Below, piece by piece: positions 21,781 to 35,178 of a stretch of 64,000 nt of DNA. The notes under the pieces were generated by a model that did not search any database, had not been told where the DNA came from, and saw only the letters and a list, made by a program, of their open reading frames with translations. The position numbers and the translations under genes were made by a program. Positions within the stretch are counted from its first letter, which is position 1; every line of letters starts with the position of its first letter. The stretch lies in NCBI GenBank assembly GCA_009829735.1, contig CM020620.1:26754951-26818950 (forward strand), written 5' to 3'. This DNA comes from Pyropia yezoensis. Taxonomy: Eukaryota > Rhodophyta > Bangiophyceae > Bangiales > Bangiaceae.

Positions 21781-24700
21781 CGGCGTGATCAGAGGAAGGG
21801 GAATAAAGGAAAAAGGGGTAAATAAGAGAACCGACGGTACGGAGAGGGTTGCGGTAGCCCGGTGTGGAGTCGTGGTCGCGCCAGGTGTTGTCCCTGGAAC
21901 CATTGGCGCGGTGGGCTCTCGCAGCCTACACTCCTGTTTTGGATGTTTTGGACGGGAGGTGCTGGGGAAGCCTCGACAGCCACGCAGTGCCGCCTTAAGC
22001 AAGAGACGGTAGGGGGCTCTCAGACCACGACGGCCCTCTCTTTCCGCACACGCCCGGCGCTCACGAGGAGCCCCCCCCTCAGAGCGTAGGCAGAGTGCGT
22101 CGATAGCTGTCAGCCAGACGACGCCAGGCTCCTCGCTGACGGCTGGCGTCTACCCTATCGTCTTGAGGCGCGCCCAGGCCATACTGCCCTATTTTTTCTG
22201 TAGCTGGAGGAGGAGAGGCCTCGCAGAGTTGTGTGGCGGGGAAGACAACAGCCCGGGCGCGTTTCGCGCCCTCATCTGCTGCTTGTCAAGCGTCATGCGA
22301 GCTACGGCGTCCACCCGACGAGCCTGTGGGCACCATTTTTGGGGCGTTATCCGGCCGACGTTGGTCAAAGAACGATGTCAAAACATGCTATTTAGAGCAT
22401 GTAACTCAATTAAATTACGCCCTGCCAACACGAAACGCGAATTGGGACGTTTCTTTTTCTCACTTTTCCACCTGGCCTCGGGGGCTCCTCACAGTAGAGA
22501 CGAAGCGGGTGTCGCGTAGACCCCTGTGGAGCACCCTGTAGCCGCCATACTCGCTTCCGTATCCCGCTGTTGCCACTCGTGCTATGTTCGGCAGCGGCCT
22601 CGCGGACTATGATGGTTGGTTACGGCCGCCATGGGCTGGCCTGTCCTTTTCTGGTCCCCCATCCCCGCGGCGACCGCATCGCGCTTAGCGGCGAAGGTGA
22701 CCACGGTGGTGGTGGCTGACATTGCAGCAGCGACGCGGGCACCTCGCTTGGAGCCCCTCGTTTGGTTCTTTGACGCGGCCGGGCAGACGAGGCATTCGCC
22801 CAAGGTCCCCCGTATCTGGCCTTCTACGAGTGCCGCCGCTGCCTGCGCATGGTCCCACGCGGCTTTTGGCACATGGTGCCTTATGCCTTTCGCCAAGTGG
22901 TGCGGCAGCGGCAATGGTGGCTGTTGACGGTGATGGGTGCTTTTGCCGAGAACGTGACGGCGGGAGTTCGAGTGCAGATCAAAGCCTCGGTCGGACTTGA
23001 GCCGTCGTCGCTTTTTTTCCCTACGGACGTTGGAGCCTCCTTTGTGCAGCGCCTGAGAGCACGCTCTGGGTGATGGTCCCGGGCTCTGGCTGTTCCGCAG
23101 CTCAAGCAGCGGTACCATGCGAAGTCGCTGGTTGGCCACGATCAGCGCCACTCTTGTACCTGGCGTGTTTCGCGCAGGGGAACTGTGCCTTTCTGTCCTC
23201 TTTCTCTTTTCTGTGTGGGCACTCGCTCGACTGCTACACCCTTCTTTTCATCGTACCAAGCTTTGTGCACCGCGTGGCGTCACTGGAGCCGACCCCCCAT
23301 CGCACTAACTCAAGCCGCTGTCATGATTTTTCCCGTGTGCGTCTCGATTGCCTGCACGCTTCCTGTGCCTGTCTGTGGTTCTGCCTGTGCCGATTTGGAG
23401 GACGCCGGTCACGAGGACACCAGTCGCACGATGATGGCCAGAGCGACGCCTCCTGTCGTCACCGAGGACCGGCCTTCCGCACTCGTTGGGGTTGGTGGGG
23501 GCGGCAACCTCTACTTCCCAGTCGACCTGTTCCGCCTCACACCAGCGTGGCCAGAGGCTGCGAGTGACGACGGTGGCGGCTCTTCAACGGCACTGATGCA
23601 CCGTTTGTCGATATGAAAATGTCGTCAGAGGTGATATTGTTGAAGGCGGCGACTGCAATCCATGGTCACATCGGACAGACGCGGAAAATCGGGACAGACA
23701 CTGACGATGCCACGTGCACGGTGAGTCAGTGGCTTGGGAATGAGGTACGGGCGAGCGGATTATCCGCTGACCAGATGATCTGGTCCCCCGCCCATCCGGT
23801 CCGCCTCCCTCTCACCAACGTGGATTGCCAGTGGGGCCATCGGAGGGAAAGAAAGCTCTCGGGGGCAGCAATGGGGCACTCGAGACGACCGAGCGGCCTG
23901 CCGTGATCGGCTGGCGGGGGCTTTCTTGGCTGCTTTGCCAGCCACAAGATATTGGCGGTCGCGGCGGCCTCGCGTCGGCGCCCTTTCTGCAGAGATGATT
24001 GGGCCCGGACAGACGTACCGGCAGCGCCTACAACTCGCACGGTAGCGGCGGTGACGCGGCTGCGTCGGGGGCAGCGGGAGCAGTAGCGGCCGCTAGGGAG
24101 ACGACTCTGGCCGTAAGTGCTTTGGTGTCCTCTTCCGACAGTCGCCGTCTCGCTCGTCTGCATCTTCAAACATCTCGGGACTGCTGTGCTTCGGTGGTCA
24201 ACTCGCAGCTCGCGGTCGCCCGGTGGTCAAACTTTCCATTGTTATGGATTGGCATGGTCCATGACCTGCGTGGAGAATCGTAACATGTGTTGTCCTCTTC
24301 TCATCCTTTGTTGGCTGCCTGCTCTTGCCCCTCTTTTCTCTACGTTCCCCGCGACTGCACGCCTGCTCGTCTCGTCCCAGTCTTCTATCCGTAGGTCCCG
24401 TTTGGTGGCTGCGAGTTGAGTTGCGCGATGGCTGCAGTCTGAACTTGATGCTCCTCGCCGTCACCGGAGTAGATGCCCTTTCTCGTTCCCGTGGTGCAAC
24501 CTTTGAACAAGTTGGACCATGGACGTCTTCTTACCCGCTCGAGTCTTCTGGGGTTGAGGCGCCGATCGGACTTTCTTCTGTGCCGACCCCCAATCGCGTC
24601 GCTTCAAGATATGGTGAGAGTGGCAGCCGCTGCTGTCCGCGACGCTTGAGGGGGGTATTGCACGGTACGATGATCTTTTTGCTTCATGGGTCAGGCGGGC

Positions 24701-25549
24701 GGATGACCATGGACAGACGGTTTTAAGTGGTGCCTCTCCTTGACCGACACAGGCTTTACAGACTTGAGAGGGCAGAGCGACTCTTGACTGCATGTGCACC
24801 GTCGCTGGTGGTATGTTTCATGAATGAGACGCTAACTGCCGCCAGCGAGAGTTAATTAACCATGATGGCGTTGGCGCGGATGTGTGGCGTCGCCCTTTAG
24901 CCGCGGAGACGAGGACGCGAATCGGCTCGTGGTACTGGGTCGTGACGCCAACGGTCTATCGGTGTGCATTTGGTGTCTAGGCTTCCTTGTGGTGATTGCG
25001 CTGCCAGTGTGGTGTTGGTCGAGATCCGTTTGAACTAAATAGAGGCTGGGCAGCAGACGTTCTCGCACTGCTCTGCCGTGCGCGGACGTTTCCAAGCAGT
25101 TGAGAATCCACCCTGTCGTCGGTGACAGGACGAAAGAGACGCGACTGCCAGACATCTCTGCTCGGGTCAGACTACCCAAGTATTGTGTCATGCTGGCAAG
25201 CGAAGGTGGGCAGCCCGGCTTGGCCTTTGCGTTGATGATTGTGAAGGCAAACGTTGGGGGGCATTGACATTGGTGACCAACAACGCATTGAGGAAGGCTG
25301 TGGTGCACACTCGGCCGGTGCCGCGCGCCTGTTGGTATGCCTTCCGTCGCGGCAGTGTTTAGGTGGTGGACCTTTGGCATCCTGGGGGTGGAACCCGACC
25401 TTCTCGAGAGAACTATGAGACCTAGACGCAACCAATGAAGGAAGAAGACCCTGTGGCGTTGTCACTGTTGTCCCGTTCTATCCGTACATACTCGCCCTCC
25501 TCCGCCTCCCACGGCATTCCACAGCGCCCGAAACTTACCACCGCAACCC
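21781..25549. other. Lower-GC segment without an intact gene
   Basis: Base composition becomes visibly more balanced here than in flanking DNA and complex peptides appear on both strands, for example on the plus strand at 22780-23616, where one frame is interrupted by single stops. No domain was recognised with confidence and no frame stays open beyond about 190 codons. This could be a decayed transposon or gene, or spliced exons that I cannot assemble. Two adjacent perfect palindromes lie at 23755-23787. Confidence 0.4.
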
Positions 25550-28500
25550 TTACGGCGCTGGCCCCCGCGGGTGGCACATTGCCTGATGCGCCTGAGCCGC
25601 CGACCACCGAGACACCCAGCACCACATGCAAGAGACTGCGCGGTGCTCACCGGGCGGAAACGTCAGTCGGCCACCCTTGCAGTCTGCTAGCGCAAGAGTG
25701 CACCCTGGCTCCTAAATATTGGACGCCGAGGCCAGAGGCAGCAAATTTCTCTACCCCTTCGTCGCTACACCCCACACCTACAAAAAGCAAGCAATGCGCC
25801 CACTCGCGCATCAACCTTCAATCTCCACCATACCTGCAGCTCTGCAGCGGTGGGAAACTCCCGCGAACACGTCGGACACTGGTACGGTGGGTGCACGAGG
25901 AGGTGGCGCTCAAGGCCGTCTTTAAAGCCAAAGCGCTTCCCGCAGAAGGGACACGGAAACTTGCGCTCCTGCTTGTGTCTGCACACGCGTGTCCACGGGT
26001 GGCATCCATTGAGCCACAGGGGACCAAAAACCACAACGCATCGGCATGCTGTCAGTACTTTCCACCATCACGACATGCCCGCGGACTGCTACGCAGAGCC
26101 AAGAAGAACCCCGGCTTAGGATGCCACCAGTGGGCGGCGCGCATTAGCCCATATCGTTGCCCAGCCCTTTGCGTAGTTGTTGTCAGCCATATGCTTCTTC
26201 TCACGCCTTCACCAGGCTCTTCTCATCAAAAAGCGAATACGTACACAGAGCGGACGTGCTTGTTGCTGTGAAGGCACATAGTGAGCAAAACGAGGGGGCG
26301 GAGAGAATGCACGGTGAATGGTCGCAAGTAGATAAGTGAAGAGTGTGTCCGAGCGGAGAAAGAAGAGCACATGACAGCAGGGACAAGATGGGAAGCACGT
26401 GAGCCCGAATGCATACGAGTTAGCAGCGGCCCATCTCCGTCGCAATAGCACCCACCAACAGCGGAGGCAGCAGCATTGGAAGCAATGGCGCCCTCCCCGC
26501 CGCTGTCAAGCCTGGTGGGTGGCCTCGCCGGGAGCAAGCAGAAAGCGTCCTGACCGTGCTCGCCGCCCGCGCCGACAACGCCCTCATACTCTGGGACGTG
26601 GTGTCACACGGCTCCGCCGCCGCTGACCGACCCGCAAGCGCCTCCCACCGCCAAACCATACCCGCCCGTTCCCGACAGCGGAAAGAGGACGGCACCCTGG
26701 ACATAGGCGTGTCGCTGGTGGACCATCCCCGCTCCTTCCTTCGGCACCCCCCCTCCCTCCTCCGTCCCCGCCCTCTTCATCTCCGCTGACTCCGCACACG
26801 CACCGGTTGCCGACCTACGTGAGGAACGAAAAGAACAGGGGGGCAGGCAGAACAGAGAAACACAGTTGCAAGCAGACGCGCGGGGATAGTGCCCGGTCGG
26901 ATGGGAAAGAGCGGGCCACGGGCACGACACGAAAGGCGCGCCCCAAAGCAGACCCGTTAGAAGCGGTCCACGGCTACCGTGCACGAGCACTCACCAACTG
27001 CGGCGAGAACGACAAGCGCCGCACACTGCCATGGTCCGTCATGGCAAACCGCCCCCCCGCGGTACCAGCCCACACGCAGTGACCACGCACCTCTCCAAAC
27101 GTCCGGTCACACTGGTCGCATGCAAAAGGCCGCGACTTGTCGTGCACGGTCCGCTCGTGCTTCCTGGAGGGGCGGCGACGGCCACGGCGGGAAGGAGACC
27201 GACAGGCCGCACGGTAGACCACCAATTCAGACACCCGCCGCGGACGACCGCCACCACCAATGGGAAAGGGGAAACGCGCGAGACACAGACAGACAGCACA
27301 ACCACACGTGGGAAGGGGAGACGGAGGAATGCAGAGCAGGGGGGGGGGGAGGGAGGTGTCAGGCACGCGCTCGACCACTCACTCCCGTCACTGCGGGGGT
27401 TTCCGCGGCCGCAAGACCAGACCAGGGAGAGGCCCGCTGGCACGAAGGGTTCCCGTAGCCCTGAGCCGGCCAGGGGACAGCGCCCCGCCGCTGCCAGTGT
27501 GCCCGCGTGCAAGTGGGGCCGGCCGTACTGCGTCCACCGCGTAGCACCCTCCCACCGCCCCTCCCTCTCACCGAGCACTCTCGGCCATCGTCGGGTGATG
27601 CTGTCCCCCCCCCCCCCCCTCCCAAGCGCGGCTTTCGTTGCTGCAGGAAAACGATTGGAGGGAGGCGGGGGGCTGTCGAGAAAACACTCACCAGGCCACC
27701 CACACACGTGCCCATCGCACCCATGAGACCATGGATGCGTGTGCGTGGTGTGGCGCGCCTCTGGGGGCGGGGGCAGAGGCGGGGGCGGGGGCAGAGGCGG
27801 GGGCGGGGGCAAATGCGGCGGCGGGGGCAGAGGCGTGGGGCTGGGGGGGGGGTGGCGGAGGGGGAGCCGCCCGCCCACCCATCGCGCCGCCCCCCCGTCA
27901 CCTGTCCAACGGTCCTACGTACTGACAGTCTGCGGAGGCGACGAGGCACCGTGCAGCGTGGGGAGGAGAATCGAGGCCGCACCACCCCAAAGATTTCCAC
28001 CGGGAAGGGGCGCCGCCAATAAAGAAGGGCGGGGCGGGTTAGCAAGGCGGGATCACGGCCGCGGGGGAGCCATCGTCGTCAACCGGCAGCGGCGGTGCGC
28101 GCCTGCCGCACCTGCCGCGCCGGCCGCCGCGGGTGGTACGCGGCGCGTCGTGGACGCGCCGCGCCCGCGGCGCGTCCACGACGCGACACGGACAGGGGCA
28201 CAGCACCGCCGTTCCCCCATCTGCCCGCCCCGCCCACCGCCTGAGCTCCGGGCTGCTCCCACTTTGTTCCTCACTCCCCCCACGCCAAACCTCCAGGACT
28301 CGCGGCTTGAAAGCCCTCCCCACCCCTGCCCAACGTACCTGCTCGTTGCGCAAATGTGGATGTGCAGCCGTCGCGGGTGCACCGCACCCGCGGGCGGCTC
28401 CCCGTCGACCGCCGCCGCCGTCGGCCGCCGCGGCCGCTGCCGCCACCGTTGCCGCCGCCGCGGCCGCTGCGGACGCCGACGCTGGGGCCGGCGCCGCGAA

Positions 28501-29704
28501 AGACGGCGCCGAGGCCGCCACCGCCACCGCCACCGCTGCCGCTGCCGCTGCCGCCGCCGCCGCCACTGCCGCTACCGTCGACGGCGCCACCCGTGTCGCC
28601 GCCGACCCAGCCGGCGGCGCCCCTCCACGTGACCCCCTCCATGGGGCTACCGCCTGGAGCGGCGGCGGTGCCGACCGCGTCGGCGCCCCGCGACACGGGC
28701 AGAGGCGCGTGGCCACGGCCGTTGTCGGGGGTCGGGGGCATCAGCCCCCGCCCTGGGTGTTGCGGCGGGGGTGGCCGCCACGCCGCCGACCCGTAGGCGG
28801 GGCGTTCATACGGGTACGCCGGCGAGGGCGGCCGTTGGACGCGTGGCCCCATGGGGAAGGGTGGCCCCGGCGTGCCCATTTCCGCTTGGAAAACATCCAT
28901 AGCGTGCGCATACTGGGTGCGCCAAGGGGGTGCCCCTGCCGTTGCCGCCGCCGCCGCCGCTGCTTCCGCCGCCAGTGTCGCCGCACGCGCCGTTTCCACC
29001 ACTCCCGCCATGCCGTCGGCTGTCGGCGGCGGGCGGCCCCGGTCGGCGTCGCCAGGCGAGGGAGGGGGATACGGCCACACCGGCGGGTGGACCTGCCCTA
29101 CACGCTGCCCATTGCCACGGCTTGGGGCCGGGACTGGGTGGGCGGGGGGGGTCTCTGTCGTCGGCGGCAGGTCGTACTGCGCGGTGACCACGTTCCACAC
29201 CACCCCGTGGGCGGGGTGCCCCCGCGTCGCCGCCGCCGCAGTGCCCGCCGCCGGGGTGAAGGGTGGGGCGAAAGGCCCCTGCGTCGGCGCCGGCACCAGG
29301 GTCGCCGGCGGCGCAGTCGCCACCGGTGGCGTCGCCCGTGTCGGTGGTAGCAGGGACGGCGGTCGCGTCTGGGAAGGCGGCGGCAGCACGGGCAGCGGCG
29401 CCAGGGACGCGGGCGGGATGGGGGGCCCCCGGTGAGGAGGCGGTGGCAGCGGCGGGTGTGGCGGGACGCCTTGTTGCGTCGCTTCGCCGCGCCCCGCCGC
29501 ATGGTCGGCACCGGTCACAGGGACGAGCGCTTCCGGAAGCAGAGGATGAGCAGGTGGACGCCTTGCCTGGACATCCTCCGGTGCGGGCGGCGCAGACCCA
29601 TTGTCTGTGGCCCCGTCTTGGTTGAGAAGAAAACCGAGGGACAGCCGCGGGTCCGCATGATTGGGTGGGGACCCGGACGAAGGCGGCCCCCGGCTTGGCT
29701 CCAT
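25550..29704 (-). CDS. Multi-exon C2H2 zinc-finger protein (partial gene model)
   Basis: A probable nucleic-acid-binding protein whose zinc fingers are cut by introns. Exon 1 (28339-29704, ATG MEPSRGPP) encodes about 450 Pro/Ala/Gly-rich residues and begins a TFIIIA-style finger, CTRDGCTSTFAQRA, at a GTACGT donor. A 73-nt exon (27091-27163) gives KHERTVHDKSRPFACDQCDR to a GTGCGT donor. A 145-nt exon (25834-25978) carries the whole finger CPFCGKRFGFKDGLERHLLVH and starts CPTCSREFPTAAELQ, ending at a GTATGG donor. The last exon (25550-25591) completes that finger exactly (C-x2-C-x12-H-x4-H) before TAA. At least one short exon between 25979 and 27090 and one between 27164 and 28338 are unresolved. 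A 69-nt candidate at 27692-27760, after a pyrimidine-rich AG and before GTGAGT, fits only partly. Whether this is TFIIIA is not proven. Confidence 0.65.
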
Positions 29705-32700
29705 CGATAGCCCCTCAAGCTGCAACAGGCAGCGGCGGGGGGGGGCGAGCACAGTGGGTTTCGTGCGGACAAACAGGCGTGCTCTCGTGCGCTTCTTCAC
29801 CCCACCGCTCGTGCCCGTCGGCTCGGGCGCCCGGGGGGATGGGTCCGCTGGGAGATGGACTGCCGGACAGCAGCGGGGACCCCCGCACGGCATGGATGCT
29901 TGCTCTCGCCCACCGTGCAAGTAAGTGCCAGTGTGAGCCGGGGGCTGTGGCAATGTCCGCCCAGCAGGGGGCCAAGAGCACCGACCGCGCTGAGGATAAC
30001 CTGGCGCGACCGAGGCCCGGGTCGCGCGCCCAGCACCGGGGAGGTGCAGCGCCAGGCTCCTGACGAGGCCCACAGGAGGCGAGAAGGAGCAAACGCACCC
30101 GCCAGCAGTCGGCTGCAGCCGCCGCAGCCCAGCAGCCGGGCTGAGGCGGCGGGAGTTGCGGTCGGGGCAGCGGCCGCCCAGGTCTCGCCCACCCAGACCG
30201 GCCCATCTGGGGGGAGGAACCAGGCCCGGTCGTGGGCAGCCGGCTCTTGGCTCACGACACGTCTGCGACGGGGGGGGGGGGGCGCGGCTCCCGGCAGAGA
30301 CACGGGAGGGGTACTGTACGGAGGCGGTGAGTCTGGCAGGGCAATCGCGCTGTCGTCGTGGCAGGGCACTTGCGGCGAGCCCTGCGGACCATTGGGGCAA
30401 AACCATCCCCGCGCCCCCCCCATCACCCCCCCTCCCATCCCTCACCGACAACAGACGGGTGGGAGCGGCGGGATTTGGTTGGATCAACGTCTGCGGGGCT
30501 CTTTTATGAACCGTGGTGGACCCATTCAGCGCGGGCGCGTCTTGGCAGGTGCTGGTCAGCCAAAAATACAATAAAAAAAAACGCGCCTGCCGAGGACAAC
30601 CCCGCTCGGGTGGGCACACCCGCACCGACACGGGGGGGCAGGGGGGGGGGCGCGGCGGGGGGAGGCCTCATCGGCTGGCAACTTTGGCCACTGGGGCGGA
30701 GGGTTCACGACCCACCCGAAAGGGCCTTGGTCACGCGCCCCAAAAAAAGGCCTGCGGGTGGCGCGCGAGGTCTCCCCCCGACCAATGGAAGCCAACTGTG
30801 TGGATGGGGTGTCGATGGTGCCCGGCGCCCGCGGGAGCGTTTCAAGGGTGCTAAAGCTGCACGTGCGCACGTGTACGTGGGCCGCTCGGGTGGCGGACCC
30901 ATGCTTCTCTCTCTCTCTCACTCCCAAGGCCTTTTCGCCCGCTTGGAGACGAGAACAGAGGGTGGACGCGACTGTCGGATCGGGTGGTGGCGGTGGGCCG
31001 CCATCAACGAGTCGCGGGCGTGCCCGCAGACGGAGAGCAAGGTGGACTCTGTGTGTCGGCACCGCGGCGGAGAGAGGAGCTTGTCACCCGGCGTGCACGG
31101 GTCAAATGTGGGGCCCAAAAGGCGTTTACTGGGGGGAGGGTGGAACGGAGTGCTGACCCTACCATTCATTCGGCGGCGGCGGAGGGGACGGCGGAGGGGA
31201 CGGCTGAGGGGATGCAGGCAGACACGCGAGCGGCTGTCACCCCGCACACTCCCTCCTGGTCCTTCTCTCTCTCCCCGCCCGAGCGTGGGCGGTCCTGCGA
31301 GGTCAGGGGCTTGCGACAGCACTCTTTTTCCGTTGTGCGGGGGTGTGGGAGTGGCGAGGACCCCCGGCCACCCGCGCGTCCGACCACGACCCTCGGACGG
31401 TGCGTGAATGGGCGGTGACAGACGCGTGCTGGGTGGCCGCCCCACGCAACTGCCACCGGTGCGGGGGAGTGGGGGCCCCGCCCGCATAGCGGGGGCTGTG
31501 CGCGTCCCCGTCTGCCGTGGCGGCGGTGCGCCGCCGGTGGTCGACCATACATGAAGTTGGGGCCTACAGGTGGCGGTCGTGTGCGCACGGCTGATAGGTC
31601 GCGCGCGCATGTACCAAAAACACAAAGAGAGATGCAGATGAACGGGGCGACCCGTGGGCGGCCGAGCTGGTCTTGGTCGTCCAAAACGCTTTGTAAATTG
31701 TTTTTTTTCATGGGTTGGCCAGTCGGAGCGGGAAATAGCGATCGAGACGGGGCCATCGGGGTCATCCTGCCAATGATGGCAGGTTAAGGGCAGGGTACTA
31801 AGCCCACTTGCAAACGTCTCTCTACGTACTGCGCAGCCAATGGGCTCTTCTGTTTCGCTGGCGACCAGTCCAGTCACCGCGTTTTCTCCGGGCACCCCAC
31901 GATCATAGGGGTTGACGTTGTTCCTTGGGCATTTGACTTATAAAAAGAGCAAACCGATCGACCACAGGAACTTTAGGCCACTCCGCCTCATTGTCGACTT
32001 CGTCTATGGACACAGAAAGGCACGTGCGTTCCCTTGAAGCCAGCATTGTCCATGCATTGTTTTTGACGACTCCCTCAGGTTGGCAGTCGTATGTCACTTG
32101 TCGCTTCGCCGTACTGAGCTAGTCTCTCCGCGGGTGTACACTACTTATATCATGGCGCATCCAAGACATCTTGGTGCGATGGTTCCATACCTTGAGATTC
32201 TCACGTATTCATGTGCGCCAGCTGGGATACTGACGATGACGGTCATCCATCACGGAGCGTATGAAGGGTCGAAGATCTTCCGCGCGGGCCCCACGCTGGT
32301 GGTGCCTCCATCAGCGTCCAGAGCTGACACGTATGATGGGCTGCCCAAACCGGATACCTCATCAGGACGAATCTCGTATACTTGAAACATTTAGACAGTG
32401 TATCAAACTTTGCTAATTCTAGGGTGAAAACCCAATTCCCTGGTCGTGTCTCTCACGTCAAACGTCGGCTTCTAACCCCTTTTTTTTTAGTGCTCGCGCG
32501 GGAGCCTTTTGCAACAGTTTGCCTCGTTTGTCACGTAGGAACGCCGCGTTCCCGGTGTTCAAGACTGGAAGGAAGCGACTGGTGGGGTGGCGGTGCCAAG
32601 CGCTGACACTCAGGGTTCACGCCCGTCGCCTGGCCGTCACGGTCGTGGAGGTGACCGGAGGCGCACCTCCCCTGCCAACCTTCTCTTCCCCCGCAAGCGC

Positions 32701-35178
32701 AGAGAAGCCCGTTGCACCATGGGGTTATTTGTGTGCTTGATGGCGGAGCTTCGAGGAGAAGGGGTTTGGGGGGGACTTGGGAAGGGGGTTGGTAGGGTCA
32801 TGTGGTTGTAAGGTGGATGGGGCGCTCTGCATATGTTCTCTACGTGACGAGCATGTTCACCGTTGTACGTCCACTCTATCGCTTATCGTTCATTTTTTTA
32901 TGCCCACTCCCTCTCCCTACTCCCCCCACCAGCGATGGCGCACCGTCTGCTGTGCGCTTCGTGGCGGCGACGGCGATGACACTGCCTCTGCCAGTAGCTG
33001 CCGCCGGTGCCTGCGCGCCCGCCTGCTCGGAGGCGGTCGCGGATGCCTAGCCACGGCTGGATGGCTGGCCACGTGGACGCGGGGCTGGGGCTGAGTCCCC
33101 CCTCGTGCGGCGGTCGCGACGGTGGAGGCGGCATGACTGACGCCTTGCACCAAGGCCTCTTTCAGCGACACGTACGCGACGAAGGCGGCAAGTGCGATGT
33201 CGGCGTCGGGCAACATGGAGGCCGTCGAAGAGCCGTCGGGGGTGGTGGGCGTGGACGCTGCGGCGACGGGCCTGACAACGGCGACGGGCCTGACAACGGC
33301 AGCGAGCGATACGGCCGCTGTCACGGAGAAGGCGGAGTTTGTCGTCGACGCGGCGGCGGAGGCGGACGCGGCGGAGCAATTACCCCGCCGTAGGGGCGGC
33401 GACGGCACGGGGGCATCTGCGGGGACCACCCGCCAGAATAGCATGGTGGTGCCCTGCGACGCGGCGACGACGGCGGTCGTGCTGGTTGGGGTGGTTGGCA
33501 AGACGGGGAGCGGTGAAGGCGTGGAGGGGAGGGGCGGCTGGAGACGGGCAGGTGGGAGCGATTCACCCCCGGGCGCACGCCCACGGCCTTCGTTGTCCCC
33601 GCCGCCGCCGCCCACGCCGTCGATGTAACGGCTCACAATGAGTGCATGGCTGTCGCGGTGGCGGCGGCCGGCCACGCCGCGACGGCCGGGATAGCCGACG
33701 CCACGCCGGAGAGGATGGACTGGCTGGAGAGTGCGTCGAGCACCCGCAAGGGGGCTCGCTCCCTCGGCACAGCGGGGATGGCCGTTCATGATGGCCGGCC
33801 GCCGGCGGCTTCCGGAATCTTGGAGCCAACAGGCGCGCTTGCCCGCGTCGACCGCGTCGAGGTGGCGCTCTCCTTTGCGGGCGCCTACCTGCGACCGCTT
33901 GAGGCGGACCGCCTCGGAGAGCTAGCACACCTCGGCCGTTTGGCCCTCCACCTCGTCGATGCGGAGGCACAGCTCCAGCCGCATCTTGGCAACCGTCCTC
34001 CGCAGTGCGTCGGCGGCAGCGGGGGAGGCGGGGGAGGCAACATCCGCCCACGTCACCCGCCGCCAGTGGGTGCCGGCCCCTATCGTTGTCTGCTTCAAGC
34101 AATACGAGCGTGGAAGCCCGAGGAATCCTGCCTCGGCTTTTCACCAACGGGGGTGGTCTGTTCTCACCGTTGTGCCGGTCAGTGGCCCTCCCCTCGACGC
34201 CCTCTTCTCGGGTCTCCAAGAGCCATCCTCGCCCCAGTCGTCCCCCACCACTCATGAAGAAGGACACGGGTCTTCCGTAATTGGTCATGTTGCTCCTCGC
34301 TCGCCTTCACCCCGCCTGGGCCGCCCATATCTCTCCGACCTCGCTGTGGGCAGAAAGGGAATGACCGCTTGCTGCGATCGCGGTGGCGGAGGGGGAGCGT
34401 TCAGCGACGGGGGAGAGGAGACCAGCCGGCCGTGGCGGCGGGGGCGGCTCACGTGCCATGCACATACGAGATTCTCAATTCAGCCGGCCAATAGAATCTG
34501 ACCTCTCTGTTAACGTGGGGACCTCGTGCCGAGCTCTCGACTTATCCTGGCCAGTGGACGCGGCGGCCGCCAGCGCCTCGACCGCAGCGAGGTCCTGCAC
34601 GGCCTGTGCGGCGGCGGCAACCTGCGCGGGGGTGCGGCTGCCGACGGGGATGGCGGCACCTCTCTGTTTACGTGGGGACCGCCTGGCGGTCGCAGCTCGC
34701 GACCCATTCACGCAAGGCCCATGTAGGTAGATGGTCGCCGCAGTCGTCATTGTCACGGCTATTGATATCTAGCGGTAATGGGCCCACGCCTGTTGGCACC
34801 TGCCGGTCCGACCGCACGTGAGCCCCTTGGCGCACGCCCAGCACGGGTCGGTGCACTTGTGTCCAAGGCGCATCGGCTTGACGCAGCTCAGGACCCCCTG
34901 ATTGCTTCTGGCACATACCACCGCGCCGGTGGTGGAAGCACCCCCCCCCTTGTCTCCCCGCGCACAGTCCAACAGCCCCCACGCATAGTCGGCCCCCCCC
35001 CCGGTAAGGGGACGGCGCCCACCGGCGTTTCCACTCCTCGGCGAGGCCAATCCACGTGGCGCCCACCCCGCGCGCCGCCGCCGCCGCCCGGGGGTGCGCG
35101 CCAAGGCGGCCCCCGCGTTGGGAAGCCCGTCTCGCTGAGCGTGACTGCCACCCCCGGAAGGGCGGCCTCCACCGCCGC
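29705..35178. other. Mostly non-coding, GC-rich to mixed
   Basis: Contains the upstream region of the zinc-finger gene and long low-complexity stretches. The frame of the first zinc-finger exon stays open about 300 codons upstream of its ATG, so an earlier start is possible. The 31.8-32.6 kb piece is less GC-rich but shows no domain. A possible decayed minus-strand gene at 33.9-34.8 kb is listed separately. Confidence 0.45.
33889..34754 (-). other. Possible coding remnant with helical segments
   Basis: Two minus-strand pieces look protein-like. One at about 34519-34754 includes TPAQVAAAAQAVQDLAAVEA. The other at about 33889-34080 includes ALRRTVAKMRLELCLRIDEV, then an in-frame TAG, then LSEAVRLKRSQ ending at a CAG-GTAGGC donor-like site. 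The amphipathic Leu/Ala pattern suggests coiled coils. The stop implies decay, or an exon structure I cannot resolve. A Cys-rich peptide in another frame lies immediately upstream (about 34790-34900). Confidence 0.25.

Noticed and set aside
26540..26640. WD40-like string (ADNALILWDVVSHG) on the plus strand
   Set aside because: Only one blade-like motif, no neighbouring blades, and it lies opposite the zinc-finger gene's intron. Probably chance.
30918..31895. 325-codon minus-strand frame
   Set aside because: It starts at GTG, is low in complexity in the middle and has no recognisable domain. Other frames are equally open.
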